A stretch of DNA of 64,000 nt from CALJDF01 sp038121105 (GTDB lineage Bacteria > Pseudomonadota > Alphaproteobacteria > SHVP01). The notes below the pieces were generated by a model, which saw nothing but the letters and a program-made list of their open reading frames with translations, did no database searches and was not told where the DNA came from. Made by a program: the position numbers and the translations under genes. This document shows, piece after piece, positions 34,406 through 43,322 of the stretch. The stretch covers positions 248,001 through 312,000 of the forward strand of contig JAYONB010000002.1 of NCBI GenBank assembly GCA_038121105.1, read 5' to 3'. Position 1 is the first letter of the stretch. Each line of letters opens with the position of its first letter.

Positions 34406-34735
34406 ATGGCGTATGACGAAAAGTTAGCGGAACGAGTACGCACGGCGTTGGGGCGCCGCAGCGATGTTACTGAGCGCAAGATGTTCGGCGGCCTTGCATT
34501 TATGCTTCACGGCAACATGGCCTGCGGCATCATGAAAGACGACCTCATGCTTCGGTTGGGCCCGGAGGCCGCCGCGAAAGCGGTGAAGCAGAAACACGCG
34601 CGGCCAATGGATTTCACAGGGCGACCCATGACCGGCATGCTCTACGTCGCGAAGGAAGGTGTCCGGACGGCGAAACAACTTCACGCTTGGCTCGACAAAG
34701 CAGAAGCCTTCGCCGACACTTTACCGCCCAAGTAG
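34406..34735 (+). CDS. TfoX/Sxy N-terminal domain protein
   Basis: A 109-residue protein consisting only of the TfoX N-terminal domain: 'RSDVTERKMFGGLAFMLHGN' near residues 14-33 and 'RPMTGMLYVAKEGVRTAKQL'. Stand-alone proteins of this type are common in proteobacteria and are not shown to regulate competence. An AGG site lies upstream of the ATG. Confidence 0.87.
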   Translation: MAYDEKLAERVRTALGRRSDVTERKMFGGLAFMLHGNMACGIMKDDLMLRLGPEAAAKAVKQKHARPMDFTGRPMTGMLYVAKEGVRTAKQLHAWLDKAEAFADTLPPK

Positions 34736-34847
34736 CGGCGTCCCTACGCGCCAACCCTGAAAGCGTCGGAAACCGTTCGCCCCGTACCGTGCGATCACAG
34801 CGGATTGGAAGAGGTTCGGCGGCGGGCTATGTGGGCTGGAGGAATTT

Positions 34848-35099
34848 ATGGAACGGGACGAAATTCGCGTGCCGATCGACGAGATTTACGTGCCCATTGC
34901 CCGACGCAAAACACTTGACCCCGAGAAGGTGGACGCCCTCGCGGCAAGCATTTTGGAAGAAGGACAAAAGAAAGCGATCTACGTCCGGCGCGACGGCGCC
35001 CGTCATGTCCTGATCGAGGGCTTGCATCGGCTTGAAGCCTGCAAGGCGCTTGGCGAAACGGCGATCGTTGCGATGTTGGTTCAGGCTCGTCGCAAGTAG
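34848..35099 (+). CDS. Stand-alone ParB/sulfiredoxin-like domain protein
   Basis: An 83-residue protein with the ParB N-terminal fold: 'IYVPIARRKTLDPEKVDALA' at about 13-32 and the nucleotide-binding 'VLIEGLHRLEACKALGE' at about 54-70, corresponding to the GxxRxxA box of ParB/Srx. It lacks the HTH of chromosome-partitioning ParB, so a partition role is unlikely; small members are putative nucleotide-dependent enzymes or antirestriction-like. TGGAGG precedes the ATG. Confidence 0.8.
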   Translation: MERDEIRVPIDEIYVPIARRKTLDPEKVDALAASILEEGQKKAIYVRRDGARHVLIEGLHRLEACKALGETAIVAMLVQARRK

Positions 35100-35106
35100 T
35101 TCCTAA

Positions 35107-36291
35107 CTAGACGCGCAGTTTCTCGCTGCCGTGTAATCCAGGACCGGGGTCGAGCCCTAGGGCCCAACGCCCCCATGGCGGCATATTGACGTCGAACGCG
35201 ACGCCGATCTGGGTGGCCATCCCCTGAACATCTCTGAAGTGGCGTTGCACGGGGTTGTCGTCGGTGAGGCCCGATGCGCCCATCATCTGCACCAATCGCT
35301 GCGTAGCGCGCATGCAAAGTTTGGCGATAAGGCCGCGGTTTCTCACGATGGCCGTGCGTTCCTCGTCGTTCAGACGTCGGCCGGCTTTGGCAGCCTCGTG
35401 GAGGAAGACGAAGTCCTTTTGCGCCACGACATCGGCGGCATTGATCTCCGCAGCGGATTCCGAAAGCTTGATTTGCACCGCAGAGCTTTCTGCCACCTTG
35501 TTGCCGAAGATCGCGCCCTTTTTGGCGCGAGTCATCTCGATATAGTGGGCGAGGGCGCCCTCGGCAGTGCCAATCAGCGGCCCGAGCGGGCTCGAACCCT
35601 GCACCGGTGCAAACTCCATCGAATAGATGTAGCTGTCGTGGACCCCGGCTCCAGGAGGGTTCTGTTCGTTAAACGTGATGGCCGGCATGATGCGATGATC
35701 GGGGACAAAGGTCCCCGGCACGCGGATGTCTTTGGTGCCGGTTCCCTTCATGCCCGCGACAAACCAAGTGTCTTCGATCTCATAGTCTGAACGCGGCAAC
35801 AGCACTTGATGGCCGACACCGTCGATCGGGAAGAGCGCCATGGCCCAACCAGAATGATCGACCCCGCTGGCGAAGCCTACCGAGCCCGAGATCTTCACCC
35901 CACCCTCGACGCGTTCAGTCTTGACGTTGGCGCGGGGCACGGAGCCGGTCGCGATCAATAGATCGGAATCATCCGGCCATACCTCGTCTTGAGCTTCTTT
36001 GGCGAAGCGCGCGACGTGACAGGAATGCTGTCCGACGACCGAGGCAATCCACGCCGTTGACGGGCAGCCGTGGGCGAGAACCTTGGAGTAGGCGTATTGC
36101 GTGCCCCAATCCATCTCGTACCCGCCGTAGGCGCGCGGACGAAAAAACCGAAAGAACCCGGCTTCGTGCAGTTTGGCCATGGTCTCGGTCGACAAATTAC
36201 GACGACTTTCGGTCGCGGCGGCCTCTTCTTTGAGGTAGGGGACCAACGCCTCGGCACGGGCGACAAGGTCGTCGACGGTTGGGATGTTCAT
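35107..36291 (-). CDS. Acyl-CoA dehydrogenase-fold flavin monooxygenase (HsaA/HpaH-like)
   Basis: A 394-residue protein of the acyl-CoA dehydrogenase superfamily. The N-terminus 'SRRNLSTETMAKLHEAGFFR' and 'FFRPRAYGGYEMDW', plus 'LAHGCPSTAWIASVVGQHSC' near residue 75, match the group that contains two-component phenol/steroid hydroxylase oxygenases rather than true dehydrogenases; the catalytic Glu of acyl-CoA dehydrogenases is not evident. It would need a flavin reductase, none of which I see nearby. Confidence 0.8.
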   Translation of the reverse strand: MNIPTVDDLVARAEALVPYLKEEAAATESRRNLSTETMAKLHEAGFFRFFRPRAYGGYEMDWGTQYAYSKVLAHGCPSTAWIASVVGQHSCHVARFAKEAQDEVWPDDSDLLIATGSVPRANVKTERVEGGVKISGSVGFASGVDHSGWAMALFPIDGVGHQVLLPRSDYEIEDTWFVAGMKGTGTKDIRVPGTFVPDHRIMPAITFNEQNPPGAGVHDSYIYSMEFAPVQGSSPLGPLIGTAEGALAHYIEMTRAKKGAIFGNKVAESSAVQIKLSESAAEINAADVVAQKDFVFLHEAAKAGRRLNDEERTAIVRNRGLIAKLCMRATQRLVQMMGASGLTDDNPVQRHFRDVQGMATQIGVAFDVNMPPWGRWALGLDPGPGLHGSEKLRV

Positions 36292-36422
36292 TGAGCTATT
36301 ACCTTCGTTTTCGCGTCATCGTCGACACTCGTTTTCCGAGGCGCAACGGCAGCCTGGGCCCATGACCGCAGCGTGAAACGCGCCGTCATGGTAGGCTCGC
36401 CGCGGTTCAGCGGAGCAGCGTC

Positions 36423-36881
36423 ATGCAGCCAATCCTACGGCGGACAACAATCGTTGTACGCGATCTCGATCAATCGATTGCTTTTTACCGCGATGGGATC
36501 GGCCTACGCGTCGGTTGGGATCGCGAAACGGTGTTGGGCGACGCCATCCCTTTGGCGCCGGGTGCCAGGGGGCGTTTTGCGACGGTCATGGGCGAGGACG
36601 AGGTCATCGGCATGATTGGGTTGCTTCAGGTTGTCGATCCGCCAATGGCGGCGCCACCGGTGTCGGCGGCCGAAGGCCTGTCGGTGGGCGCAACCATTTT
36701 CGTCATCGGCACCGATGACTGCGATGGCGTGCACGATCGGTTGGCGGCGCTGGGCGCGCGAATCTACAAGGCCCCGTACGATCAAGAACTCAAAGGGCGA
36801 GACGGCCAGCCGATCAAAATGCGCTCGATGGCTGCATGGGACCCGGACGGTCATTTCCTGGAGATCAATCAACGGTTCTGA
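36423..36881 (+). CDS. VOC-family protein
   Basis: A 152-residue single glyoxalase-fold protein: 'RTTIVVRDLDQSIAFYRDGI' near residues 7-26, closing with 'WDPDGHFLEINQRF', which contains the conserved Glu metal ligand. The middle has 'VIGTDDCDGVHDRLAALGAR', typical of VOC dimers. Function unassigned; isolated from other genes of its strand. Confidence 0.85.
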   Translation: MQPILRRTTIVVRDLDQSIAFYRDGIGLRVGWDRETVLGDAIPLAPGARGRFATVMGEDEVIGMIGLLQVVDPPMAAPPVSAAEGLSVGATIFVIGTDDCDGVHDRLAALGARIYKAPYDQELKGRDGQPIKMRSMAAWDPDGHFLEINQRF

Positions 36882-36904
36882 TTGGGTGGCGACTCGAACC
36901 CTGG

Positions 36905-37609
36905 CTAACGCAAAATCGCTTTGCGCTGACCGGCAGTAAGTTTTTGGGAGCCCTCATTCAAGATGCGGGGCGCGGCCGTTGACTTCCACTCGAGCAGGAA
37001 GCGATAGATGGCCTCGGGATCGCTCTTCGTGGCCTCGCGTAACGCCCATCCGACAGCTTTTTTCACCCCGGCGTCTCGTTCGGCCATCACATGGCGGCAG
37101 ATCTGAAGTGTTGGTCCGGTCAATCGGCGACCTTTTTGATTGAGGGCGGTCGTTGAGGCGACAGCCGCGCGTCGGCGCCAGCGGTTTTCACTCTGGGCCC
37201 ATTTCTCGAGGCGAGCGGCTTCTTCTGGCGCGCCCGCAACGATTTCACCGATCACCGTCATTGATAGTTGGTCACAGACCTCCCAATCCTCGATTTTGTC
37301 GATCAAAGGGTCAATCGACTCGAGATGGGCCGGCGTGTTTTTTCTTTTCAGCCGCGCGAGGACAAAAATAGTAAACAGCAATTCTTCGCGACAGCGTCGC
37401 TCGAAGGCACTTTCGAGAAGGTCCAGTGCGAATTCGGGTGTGACGTCCTTGTTAGCCTGGTGCCAACCTTGCGCGAGCTTGCGAATGGCGGGTACCCGCA
37501 CGCCAATGATTGTCACACCGGTCGGGACAAGCTCTGCAATCTTTTTGCGATAGGCGGGTTCAGCGACACGTTCGAGATCTTTCCGCACTTGGTCGAGGTC
37601 GGTCGTCAC
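36905..37609 (-). CDS. AlkD-like DNA alkylation repair protein
   Basis: A 234-residue all-helical HEAT-repeat-like protein. Segments 'GVRVPAIRKLAQGW', 'DWEVCDQLSMTVIGEIV' and 'ENRWRRRAAVASTTALNQ' match the AlkD/AlkC family, whose members excise bulky or cationic alkylated bases; the Trp and Arg residues involved in lesion handling are represented. I choose the GTG at 37609, preceded by GGAGGT, where it overlaps the Lrp stop by four bases (GTGA), giving translational coupling. Confidence 0.85.
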   Translation of the reverse strand: MTTDLDQVRKDLERVAEPAYRKKIAELVPTGVTIIGVRVPAIRKLAQGWHQANKDVTPEFALDLLESAFERRCREELLFTIFVLARLKRKNTPAHLESIDPLIDKIEDWEVCDQLSMTVIGEIVAGAPEEAARLEKWAQSENRWRRRAAVASTTALNQKGRRLTGPTLQICRHVMAERDAGVKKAVGWALREATKSDPEAIYRFLLEWKSTAAPRILNEGSQKLTAGQRKAILR

Positions 37610-38100
37610 GATGAACCTCCAGCGCCAAGATGGGTCATGGGCAGCGCGGTTCGATGGACGATTTGTTTCAACGAGAAAGATGATTTGATGCTGGCGATAC
37701 CCGGCACGCGGGTCAGGCGCTGCATCAGAAATTTCTCGTAGGCCGGCAGGTCCGGCACGACGACTCGCAACAAGTAATCGGCGTCGCCCGTCATTAGGTA
37801 ACATTCCATGACCTCGGGCCATTCGCCGATGCGACGCTCGAATTCTTCGAGAGCGGTTTCGATTTGACGTTCCAGGGTAACGTTCAGCATCACCGACACC
37901 CCTAGGCCGAGCGCGGCAGGCGATACCAGCGCGACGTAGCCGGCAATAACGCCGCGGTCCTCCAGTTCACGTACCCGCCGAAGACAGGCTGAGGGCGAGA
38001 GGCCCACGGCATCGGCTATTTCGACGTTGGTTTGGCGTGCGCGTTCCTGTAGTTGGCGAAGAATGCGCTGATCTATCGCGTCGAGCGAAACTTTAGCCAT
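37606..38100 (-). CDS. Lrp/AsnC-family transcriptional regulator
   Basis: A 164-residue regulator: an N-terminal winged helix ('IDQRILRQLQERARQTNVEI', recognition helix 'GLSPSACLRRVRELEDRGVI') and a C-terminal RAM ligand-binding domain ('VMECYLMTGDADYLLRVVVP'). It is divergent from the oxoacid dehydrogenase E1 gene, and two palindromes in between are likely its operators. In the mde locus of Pseudomonas putida an Lrp-family protein sits divergently beside methionine gamma-lyase and an E1 homologue, which suggests an amino-acid effector here too. Confidence 0.9.
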   Translation of the reverse strand: MAKVSLDAIDQRILRQLQERARQTNVEIADAVGLSPSACLRRVRELEDRGVIAGYVALVSPAALGLGVSVMLNVTLERQIETALEEFERRIGEWPEVMECYLMTGDADYLLRVVVPDLPAYEKFLMQRLTRVPGIASIKSSFSLKQIVHRTALPMTHLGAGGSS

Positions 38101-38119
38101 AGGATTGCGAGTAATCCAG

Positions 38120-38134
38120 ATTATTGACAATAAT
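38120..38134. promoter_or_regulatory. Lrp-type palindromic operator, site 1
   Basis: ATTATTGACAATAAT is a perfect 15-base palindrome 20 bases upstream of the Lrp-family ATG. It contains TTGACA, so binding could also occlude a promoter element. Its centre lies 41 bases from that of site 2, about four helical turns, which suits a wrapped Lrp octamer. Confidence 0.65.
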
Positions 38135-38160
38135 GTTGTGCAATACTCCCCTAGTTGAGC

Positions 38161-38175
38161 ATTATTCGCAATAAT
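38161..38175. promoter_or_regulatory. Lrp-type palindromic operator, site 2
   Basis: ATTATTCGCAATAAT has 6-base arms around a 3-base centre, shares both arms with site 1 and lies 44 bases upstream of the E1 ATG. Same helical face as site 1 by spacing. Function inferred from position and symmetry. Confidence 0.6.
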
Positions 38176-38218
38176 TGCCTGACATGGTTCGGCTACTTTG
38201 CGTGCCGGGGAGGACACC

Positions 38219-40570
38219 ATGGTCCAATCAACAGTGCAGCATCCCAATACCATCGCCGGATTGGCGCCGGACGATTTCGCTTGCCTTAAAGCGCTCGAGA
38301 AAAAGTCGTTCTGGTTGTCGTCTTGGATGATTCACCACGCCAACCACGTCCGTCCCAATCGGGATGGGCTGAAGGTCGGGGGCCATCAGGCGTCTTCGGC
38401 TTCGCTGGTGACGCTGCTGACCGCGCTCTACTTCAATGAATTGCAGCCGACCGATCGCGTAGCGGTTAAGCCCCATGCCAGCCCGGTCTACCACGCCATT
38501 CAATACCTGATGGGTCGCCAAACGGTCGACAACTTGCGGAACTTCCGCGCATTGGGCGGTGCGCAGTCCTATCCGTCGCGGACCAAAGATGTCGATCAGG
38601 TCGACTTTTCAACGGGTTCCGTCGGGCTCGGCGTCGCGGTCACGCTGTTTGCGTCGATGATCCAAGATTATTTGCTGACCCGAAAGATGCTTCCCGCGGG
38701 CAAAGCGCCTGGGCGCATGGTCGCGTTGATGGGCGATGCCGAACTCGACGAAGGCAACGTCTGGGAAGCGATGCTGGAGGGCTGGAAGCACGATGTACGA
38801 AACCTCTGGTGGATCATCGACTACAACCGTCAGAGCCTGGACAGCACGGTGTCGGATCGTTTGTTCGGCCGATTCGACGATATCTTCCGGACCACCAACT
38901 GGAACGTCATTACGCTCAAGTACGGCAAGAAGCTTGAAGCGGCCTATGCGAAACCGGGCGGTGACGCACTGGAGAAGTGGATCGACGAATGCCCCAACTC
39001 GCTTTACTCGGCGCTGACCTACAAGGGCGGCGAAGGGTTCCGCGAACATCTGTTGAACGACATCGGCAATGTGTCGGGCATTAAGGCGCTGCTTGACGAG
39101 CATGATGACGAATCGCTCGGCGAGCTCATGACCGATCTCGCGGGCCATGACATGGAGTGCGTCCTCGAAGGGTTCAAGCAAGCCGACCCTGAGCGCCCGA
39201 ATTGTTTCATCGCTTATACTGTGAAGGGCAAGGGGATGCCTTTTGCCGGGCACAAAGACAATCACGCCGGTCTGATGACGCCGGATCAGATGGCGCAATT
39301 TCGTGACCGGATGGGCGTTTCGGAAGGGTCGGAGTGGGAACCTTTCGCCGGCCTCGATATCGACGCGGACGCGTTGCAATCGTTCATTGAAGGGGCGCCA
39401 TTTCTCGGTTTGGCGGATCGCAATCACCAAGCGCCGCAAATTGCGGTGCCGGCAGATTTCCCGATGCAGCAGGGCGGGCAGGCTTCGACCCAAGAGGCGT
39501 TCGGGAAAATTCTCAACGAGTTGGGCCGCAGCGATTCCGATCTTGCGGAGCACATCATTACGTCCTCGCCCGACGTGTCGGTATCAACGAATCTGGGGGC
39601 TTGGATAAATCAGCGTGGCATTTTCGACCGTCTGGGCCGGGCCGATGTCTTCAAAGAAGAGAACGTCTTGTCGCCGCTGAAATGGTCGATGGGTCAGAAT
39701 GGACAACACATCGAGCTTGGGATCGCCGAAAACAATCTTTTCTTGTTCCTTGCCGCGGCGGGGCTGTCCGGACCACTTTTCGGCAAGAGGTTGCTTCCGG
39801 TGGGCACGCTGTACGATCCGTTCATCATGCGTGGTCTCGATGCGCTGAACTATGCCTGCTACCAGGACGCGCGCTTCATGTTGGTAGCAACGCCATCCGG
39901 TCTGACGTTGGCGCCCGAAGGCGGCGCACACCAATCAATCGCGACCCCCATGATCGGGATGGCTCAGGACAAACTCGTCTCCTTCGACCCGGCGTTCACC
40001 GACGAACTCGCCGTCATCATGAAGTGGGGGTTCGACCATATGCAGGCCGATGACGGCGGGTCGATCTATCTCCGTCTGTCCACTCGGTCGCTCCAGCAGC
40101 CCGAACGCGACATCACCGACCTCGCGGAAGACATCGTAAAAGGTGCCTATTGGCAGGTCGCACCCCAAGCGGGCGCACCCCTGGCCATCGTGTACTCCGG
40201 TGCCGTAGCGCCGGAAGCGATGGCAGCGCACGCTGAGATCGTCGAAGACATACCGGGAGCTGGTCTCCTGGCGGTGACCTCGCCGGACATATTGCACAAG
40301 GACTGGGGAAGTTCTCGCGCCGGCGAAGCACACATTAATAGTTTGCTCGACCGGTTGGCGCCCAATGCGGCGCTTGTCACGGTCCTTGATGGGGCTCCCG
40401 CCACGCTGTCATGGCTTGGTTCGGTGAACGGCCAACGAGTGCATCCGTTGGGCGTGAGCAAGTTCGGACAGTCTGGCGACGTTCCGGATCTTTATCGGAC
40501 CTACGGGTTGGATACTGCGGCGATCGTTGACGCCTGTGCCCAGGCTTGTCTTGCGCAGTTGGGCGCCTAG
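38219..40570 (+). CDS. Homodimeric 2-oxoacid (pyruvate) dehydrogenase E1-like enzyme
   Basis: A 783-residue thiamine diphosphate enzyme of the AceE type. The cofactor site reads 'GDAELDEGNVWEAMLEGWKH' from about residue 172, a GDG-N motif with Ala for the last Gly, followed by 'IIDYNRQSLD'; the transketolase-like central domain and C-terminal domain follow. It is about 100 residues shorter than E. coli AceE and no E2 or E3 gene is near. With a divergent Lrp gene the layout recalls P. putida mdeB, proposed to oxidise 2-oxobutyrate. ATG at 38219 follows GGGGAGG. Confidence 0.85.
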   Translation: MVQSTVQHPNTIAGLAPDDFACLKALEKKSFWLSSWMIHHANHVRPNRDGLKVGGHQASSASLVTLLTALYFNELQPTDRVAVKPHASPVYHAIQYLMGRQTVDNLRNFRALGGAQSYPSRTKDVDQVDFSTGSVGLGVAVTLFASMIQDYLLTRKMLPAGKAPGRMVALMGDAELDEGNVWEAMLEGWKHDVRNLWWIIDYNRQSLDSTVSDRLFGRFDDIFRTTNWNVITLKYGKKLEAAYAKPGGDALEKWIDECPNSLYSALTYKGGEGFREHLLNDIGNVSGIKALLDEHDDESLGELMTDLAGHDMECVLEGFKQADPERPNCFIAYTVKGKGMPFAGHKDNHAGLMTPDQMAQFRDRMGVSEGSEWEPFAGLDIDADALQSFIEGAPFLGLADRNHQAPQIAVPADFPMQQGGQASTQEAFGKILNELGRSDSDLAEHIITSSPDVSVSTNLGAWINQRGIFDRLGRADVFKEENVLSPLKWSMGQNGQHIELGIAENNLFLFLAAAGLSGPLFGKRLLPVGTLYDPFIMRGLDALNYACYQDARFMLVATPSGLTLAPEGGAHQSIATPMIGMAQDKLVSFDPAFTDELAVIMKWGFDHMQADDGGSIYLRLSTRSLQQPERDITDLAEDIVKGAYWQVAPQAGAPLAIVYSGAVAPEAMAAHAEIVEDIPGAGLLAVTSPDILHKDWGSSRAGEAHINSLLDRLAPNAALVTVLDGAPATLSWLGSVNGQRVHPLGVSKFGQSGDVPDLYRTYGLDTAAIVDACAQACLAQLGA

Positions 40571-41493
40571 TCGGCGTCGACCAATTCGATCAGCTCTCCT
40601 GCCGCGCCATAGAATGTGACCTGGCGCCGCGATGCATAGGGCGCGATGTCAAAGACGCTCGGGGCGCCAAGCCAGTAGAGCGGCAGATCGTCCAGGCCAC
40701 GGCCTTCGAAGGTGACGAGTGCGATGCCTGGAACTAGGTGCCCGCCGTCGCCGAACCGCTTGGCGGCCATGTCGGGGTATTGGTCGATTTCGACGTAGCT
40801 TTGTCCGGCGATACCGATCGTAGTGATTCGGTGGGTTTCTTCGGGCGGCAGTTCGAAGGCGTCGCTTAGACTGAGATTCGGCGTGTCGATCTGCGGACCC
40901 GGCGCGATCAAGAATTTGTCGCGATAAAAGTTTCTCGCCTTTTCGATCTCTTCGGCCGCGAGGATGGCGATAAACGGTCGGTCCACGGGGTCGGTCGCGC
41001 GCGGAAGATCGTATCCTGGGATGGCGCCGTTGATCTGCGTGAAGATCAACACTTCCCGCGCCGGACCGCGAACGGTCATTGCGCGCAAGGCGCCGCTACC
41101 GAACGATAAGTTCGCGGGCGGGCTGATGACCTCGAAAGGGGAGCCCACGAGCGTTGCACTGAGCGCATCGACATCGAGGACCACGATTTCGACTGCTGCC
41201 CACCCGAAGGTGCGCAAAGGGCGGTACTTCTCGGGGATCGATCCCTCCACAAAGCGCAAGGACACCGAGGTATCTCCTGGTGGGCTCATGACGCCGAACC
41301 GGGCGTCGGCATTCAACGGTGCCGCCCAGGATTGGGCGAGCGCGGTCGGGACGTAACCAGTCTCCAAAAGGCGATAGCCCAAATACGTCCGGTAGGCCTC
41401 GACAACTTCGGGCAAATCCGGCACGGAAATGGTCACCGACAGGAGTCGACCGAGCGGCGGCCCGCCGCCCCCTGTTGCCGCGTCTTCGGTCAA
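40567..41493 (-). CDS. VOC (glyoxalase-fold) protein, two domains
   Basis: A 308-residue protein with two VOC units: 'LLSVTISVPDLPEVVEAYRT' near residues 17-36 and 'RPFIAILAAEEIEKARNFYR' near 172-191, ending 'VTFYGAAGELIELVD' with the conserved Glu. It starts with TTG directly after the stop of the upstream VOC gene, whose last codons GAGGAG serve as ribosome site. It overlaps the end of the E1 gene on the other strand by four bases. Function unassigned. Confidence 0.8.
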   Translation of the reverse strand: MTEDAATGGGGPPLGRLLSVTISVPDLPEVVEAYRTYLGYRLLETGYVPTALAQSWAAPLNADARFGVMSPPGDTSVSLRFVEGSIPEKYRPLRTFGWAAVEIVVLDVDALSATLVGSPFEVISPPANLSFGSGALRAMTVRGPAREVLIFTQINGAIPGYDLPRATDPVDRPFIAILAAEEIEKARNFYRDKFLIAPGPQIDTPNLSLSDAFELPPEETHRITTIGIAGQSYVEIDQYPDMAAKRFGDGGHLVPGIALVTFEGRGLDDLPLYWLGAPSVFDIAPYASRRQVTFYGAAGELIELVDAD

Positions 41494-42402
41494 CTACTCC
41501 TCGACGAGCTCAATGAGTTCACCGGCGAGCCCGATCGTCACACCGACGTGCTTTCCGTGGTAGGGAGCGCCGGCCAATGCTCTAGGCTCACCGACGAACG
41601 GTAGGCCTACTTTGTCGAGCGAATCGGTGGCAAACGAGACCGACGCGATACCGGGCGGTAGGCTATCGGCGTTGCGGGGCCGATCTTTCGCCGCGCTGGG
41701 GTAATCGTCGATCTCGATCTGCGTTTGCCCCGCCAACCGGACGGTGCAAATCCCCATTTTTGTACCTGCTGGGAGGCCCATGGCATTGGTGACCAAACCA
41801 AGCTCGATGTCGGGTGCAAGAATCCCTTCGCCGACATTGGCGAACTTTTCCATGTACCAATCGCGCGACGCCATCATGTCGGGCGTGCCGAGCGGCATGA
41901 TGAAAATTCGATCGACGAAGGTCTTTGCTGAGGGCAAATGCGGCAAGCTGCTGTCGCTGGGGGTTTGGGTGAGATAGAGCACTTCTTCCGCGCGCCCGAG
42001 AACCTGCATCGCACGAATTGCCGAGGAGGTGCCGAGGTTGGCCGGGCCCGCGAGATGTTTGAAGGGCGAATCTTGTAATTTTGCCGGTAGCGAATCGACA
42101 TCGGAGACGAGGATTTCCATTGAATGCCACCCAAAGGTAGTCATTGCCTTGTAGCCGGGGACCGGTGCCGCTTCGACGAAACGGATCCATTGCCGTTCGC
42201 CGCTTTCCGGCCCGAGGACCGCGTAGGCCGCCCCACTATGGGCGCTTGCGTTCCACACCGCGGCTTGGTCCGCTGAGGTCGTTCCCCGGTCCAGGACACG
42301 GTAGCCGAGATAATCTATATAAGGGGCAGTGGCTGCATCCAGGTCTGCGGCCAAAACCGTCGCGCCGACGATGGGGCCCAGTATTGCTTTGTCGTTCGCC
42401 AT
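41494..42402 (-). CDS. VOC (glyoxalase-fold) protein, two domains, paralogue
   Basis: A 302-residue protein with two VOC units ('VGATVLAADLDAATAPYIDY' near residue 11 and 'DRIFIMPLGTPDMMASRDWY' near 160), ending 'VTIGLAGELIELVEE'. It parallels the next gene domain by domain ('GWHSMEILVSDVDSL' against 'GWAAVEIVVLDVDAL'), so the pair arose by duplication, and the two may form a heteromer. I use the ATG at 42402, preceded by GGAAGAG. Confidence 0.8.
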   Translation of the reverse strand: MANDKAILGPIVGATVLAADLDAATAPYIDYLGYRVLDRGTTSADQAAVWNASAHSGAAYAVLGPESGERQWIRFVEAAPVPGYKAMTTFGWHSMEILVSDVDSLPAKLQDSPFKHLAGPANLGTSSAIRAMQVLGRAEEVLYLTQTPSDSSLPHLPSAKTFVDRIFIMPLGTPDMMASRDWYMEKFANVGEGILAPDIELGLVTNAMGLPAGTKMGICTVRLAGQTQIEIDDYPSAAKDRPRNADSLPPGIASVSFATDSLDKVGLPFVGEPRALAGAPYHGKHVGVTIGLAGELIELVEE

Positions 42403-42525
42403 ATCTCTTCCTATCTCTGGCCGCGCTTGACGCACTCTAGGTGAGGGTCGGGCGCGCTGGCAAACTCGCGGGGCAAGCATTAACGTCGTGGGCATGTTGG
42501 CTTGTCGAAGGGTGGGAGGGTCCGC

Positions 42526-43311
42526 ATGACCATGGAAGACGAATTTTACGTTCAGGATGTCGACCTCAAGGGCAAGGTAAGCGATGCCGAATGGCAGGTG
42601 CGGTGCGACCTCGCGGCGTGCTACCGGTTATGCCACGAATTCGGGATCGTCGATCGGATCAATACCCACATCTCTGCGCGTGTGCCGGATAGTGACGGAG
42701 ACTTCCTGCTGAACCCAGTCGGCCTGTTGTTCGACGAAGTGACCGCATCCAGTTTGGTCCGCATCGATCGCGACGGGAACAAAGCCGACCCCGATCACCC
42801 CTACGACGTCAATCCGGCGGGGTACGTCATTCACTCTGCCGTTCTCAATGTCCGGTCGGATATTTCTTGCGTCATTCACCACCATTCGTTACCCGGCATC
42901 GCAATTGCGGGCTTGAAAGAAGGGCTCTTGCCGGTGAGCCAGCATGCGCTCCAGTTCTACAACCGGGTGGCCTATCACGACTATGAAGGCTTCCCGACAC
43001 AAGACGATGACGAATGTGAACGGCTTGCCCTCAGCTTGGGTAACCACCGGACAATGTTCTTACGGAACCATGGCGTGATCGTCGGCGGTCGCACCGTCGG
43101 CGAGGCGTTCTGTGTCATGGACGATCTCGAGAAAGCCTGCGAAGCGCAATTGATGATGCAGGCGACCGGACAGGCGCTTCATTTGCCCTCGCCAGAAACG
43201 GCCGAAAAAACAGCTCAGCAGTTTGAGAATATCGGCCGTCCACGCGGAGAGACGGAGTGGCCGGCGATGAAGCGCGGGTTGGCGCGTCAAGGCATCGTTT
43301 ACGACATTTAG
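42526..43311 (+). CDS. Class II aldolase/adducin-family protein
   Basis: A 261-residue zinc-dependent aldolase-fold protein. 'RINTHISARVPDSDGDFLLN' binds phosphate or carboxylate in relatives; the metal histidines are in 'CVIHHHSLPGIAIAG' near residues 121-135 and a third in 'FLRNHGVIVGG' near 180. Members cleave sugar phosphates or decarboxylate/aldol-cleave other hydroxy acids; adducin-like bacterial forms are uncharacterised. ATG at 42526 follows GGGAGGG. It is 11 bases upstream of the next gene and likely co-transcribed. Confidence 0.88.
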   Translation: MTMEDEFYVQDVDLKGKVSDAEWQVRCDLAACYRLCHEFGIVDRINTHISARVPDSDGDFLLNPVGLLFDEVTASSLVRIDRDGNKADPDHPYDVNPAGYVIHSAVLNVRSDISCVIHHHSLPGIAIAGLKEGLLPVSQHALQFYNRVAYHDYEGFPTQDDDECERLALSLGNHRTMFLRNHGVIVGGRTVGEAFCVMDDLEKACEAQLMMQATGQALHLPSPETAEKTAQQFENIGRPRGETEWPAMKRGLARQGIVYDI

Positions 43312-43322
43312 GGAGGACAGCG

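Noticed and set aside
34848..35099. A plasmid or chromosome partition locus
   Set aside because: The ParB-like protein is only 83 residues, lacks the DNA-binding part, and no parA or parS-like repeat is near.
38609..39553. A 314-codon open frame antisense to the E1 gene
   Set aside because: It lies wholly inside a gene with clear thiamine-enzyme motifs; GC-rich coding DNA often leaves the opposite strand open. Its translation has no recognisable domain.
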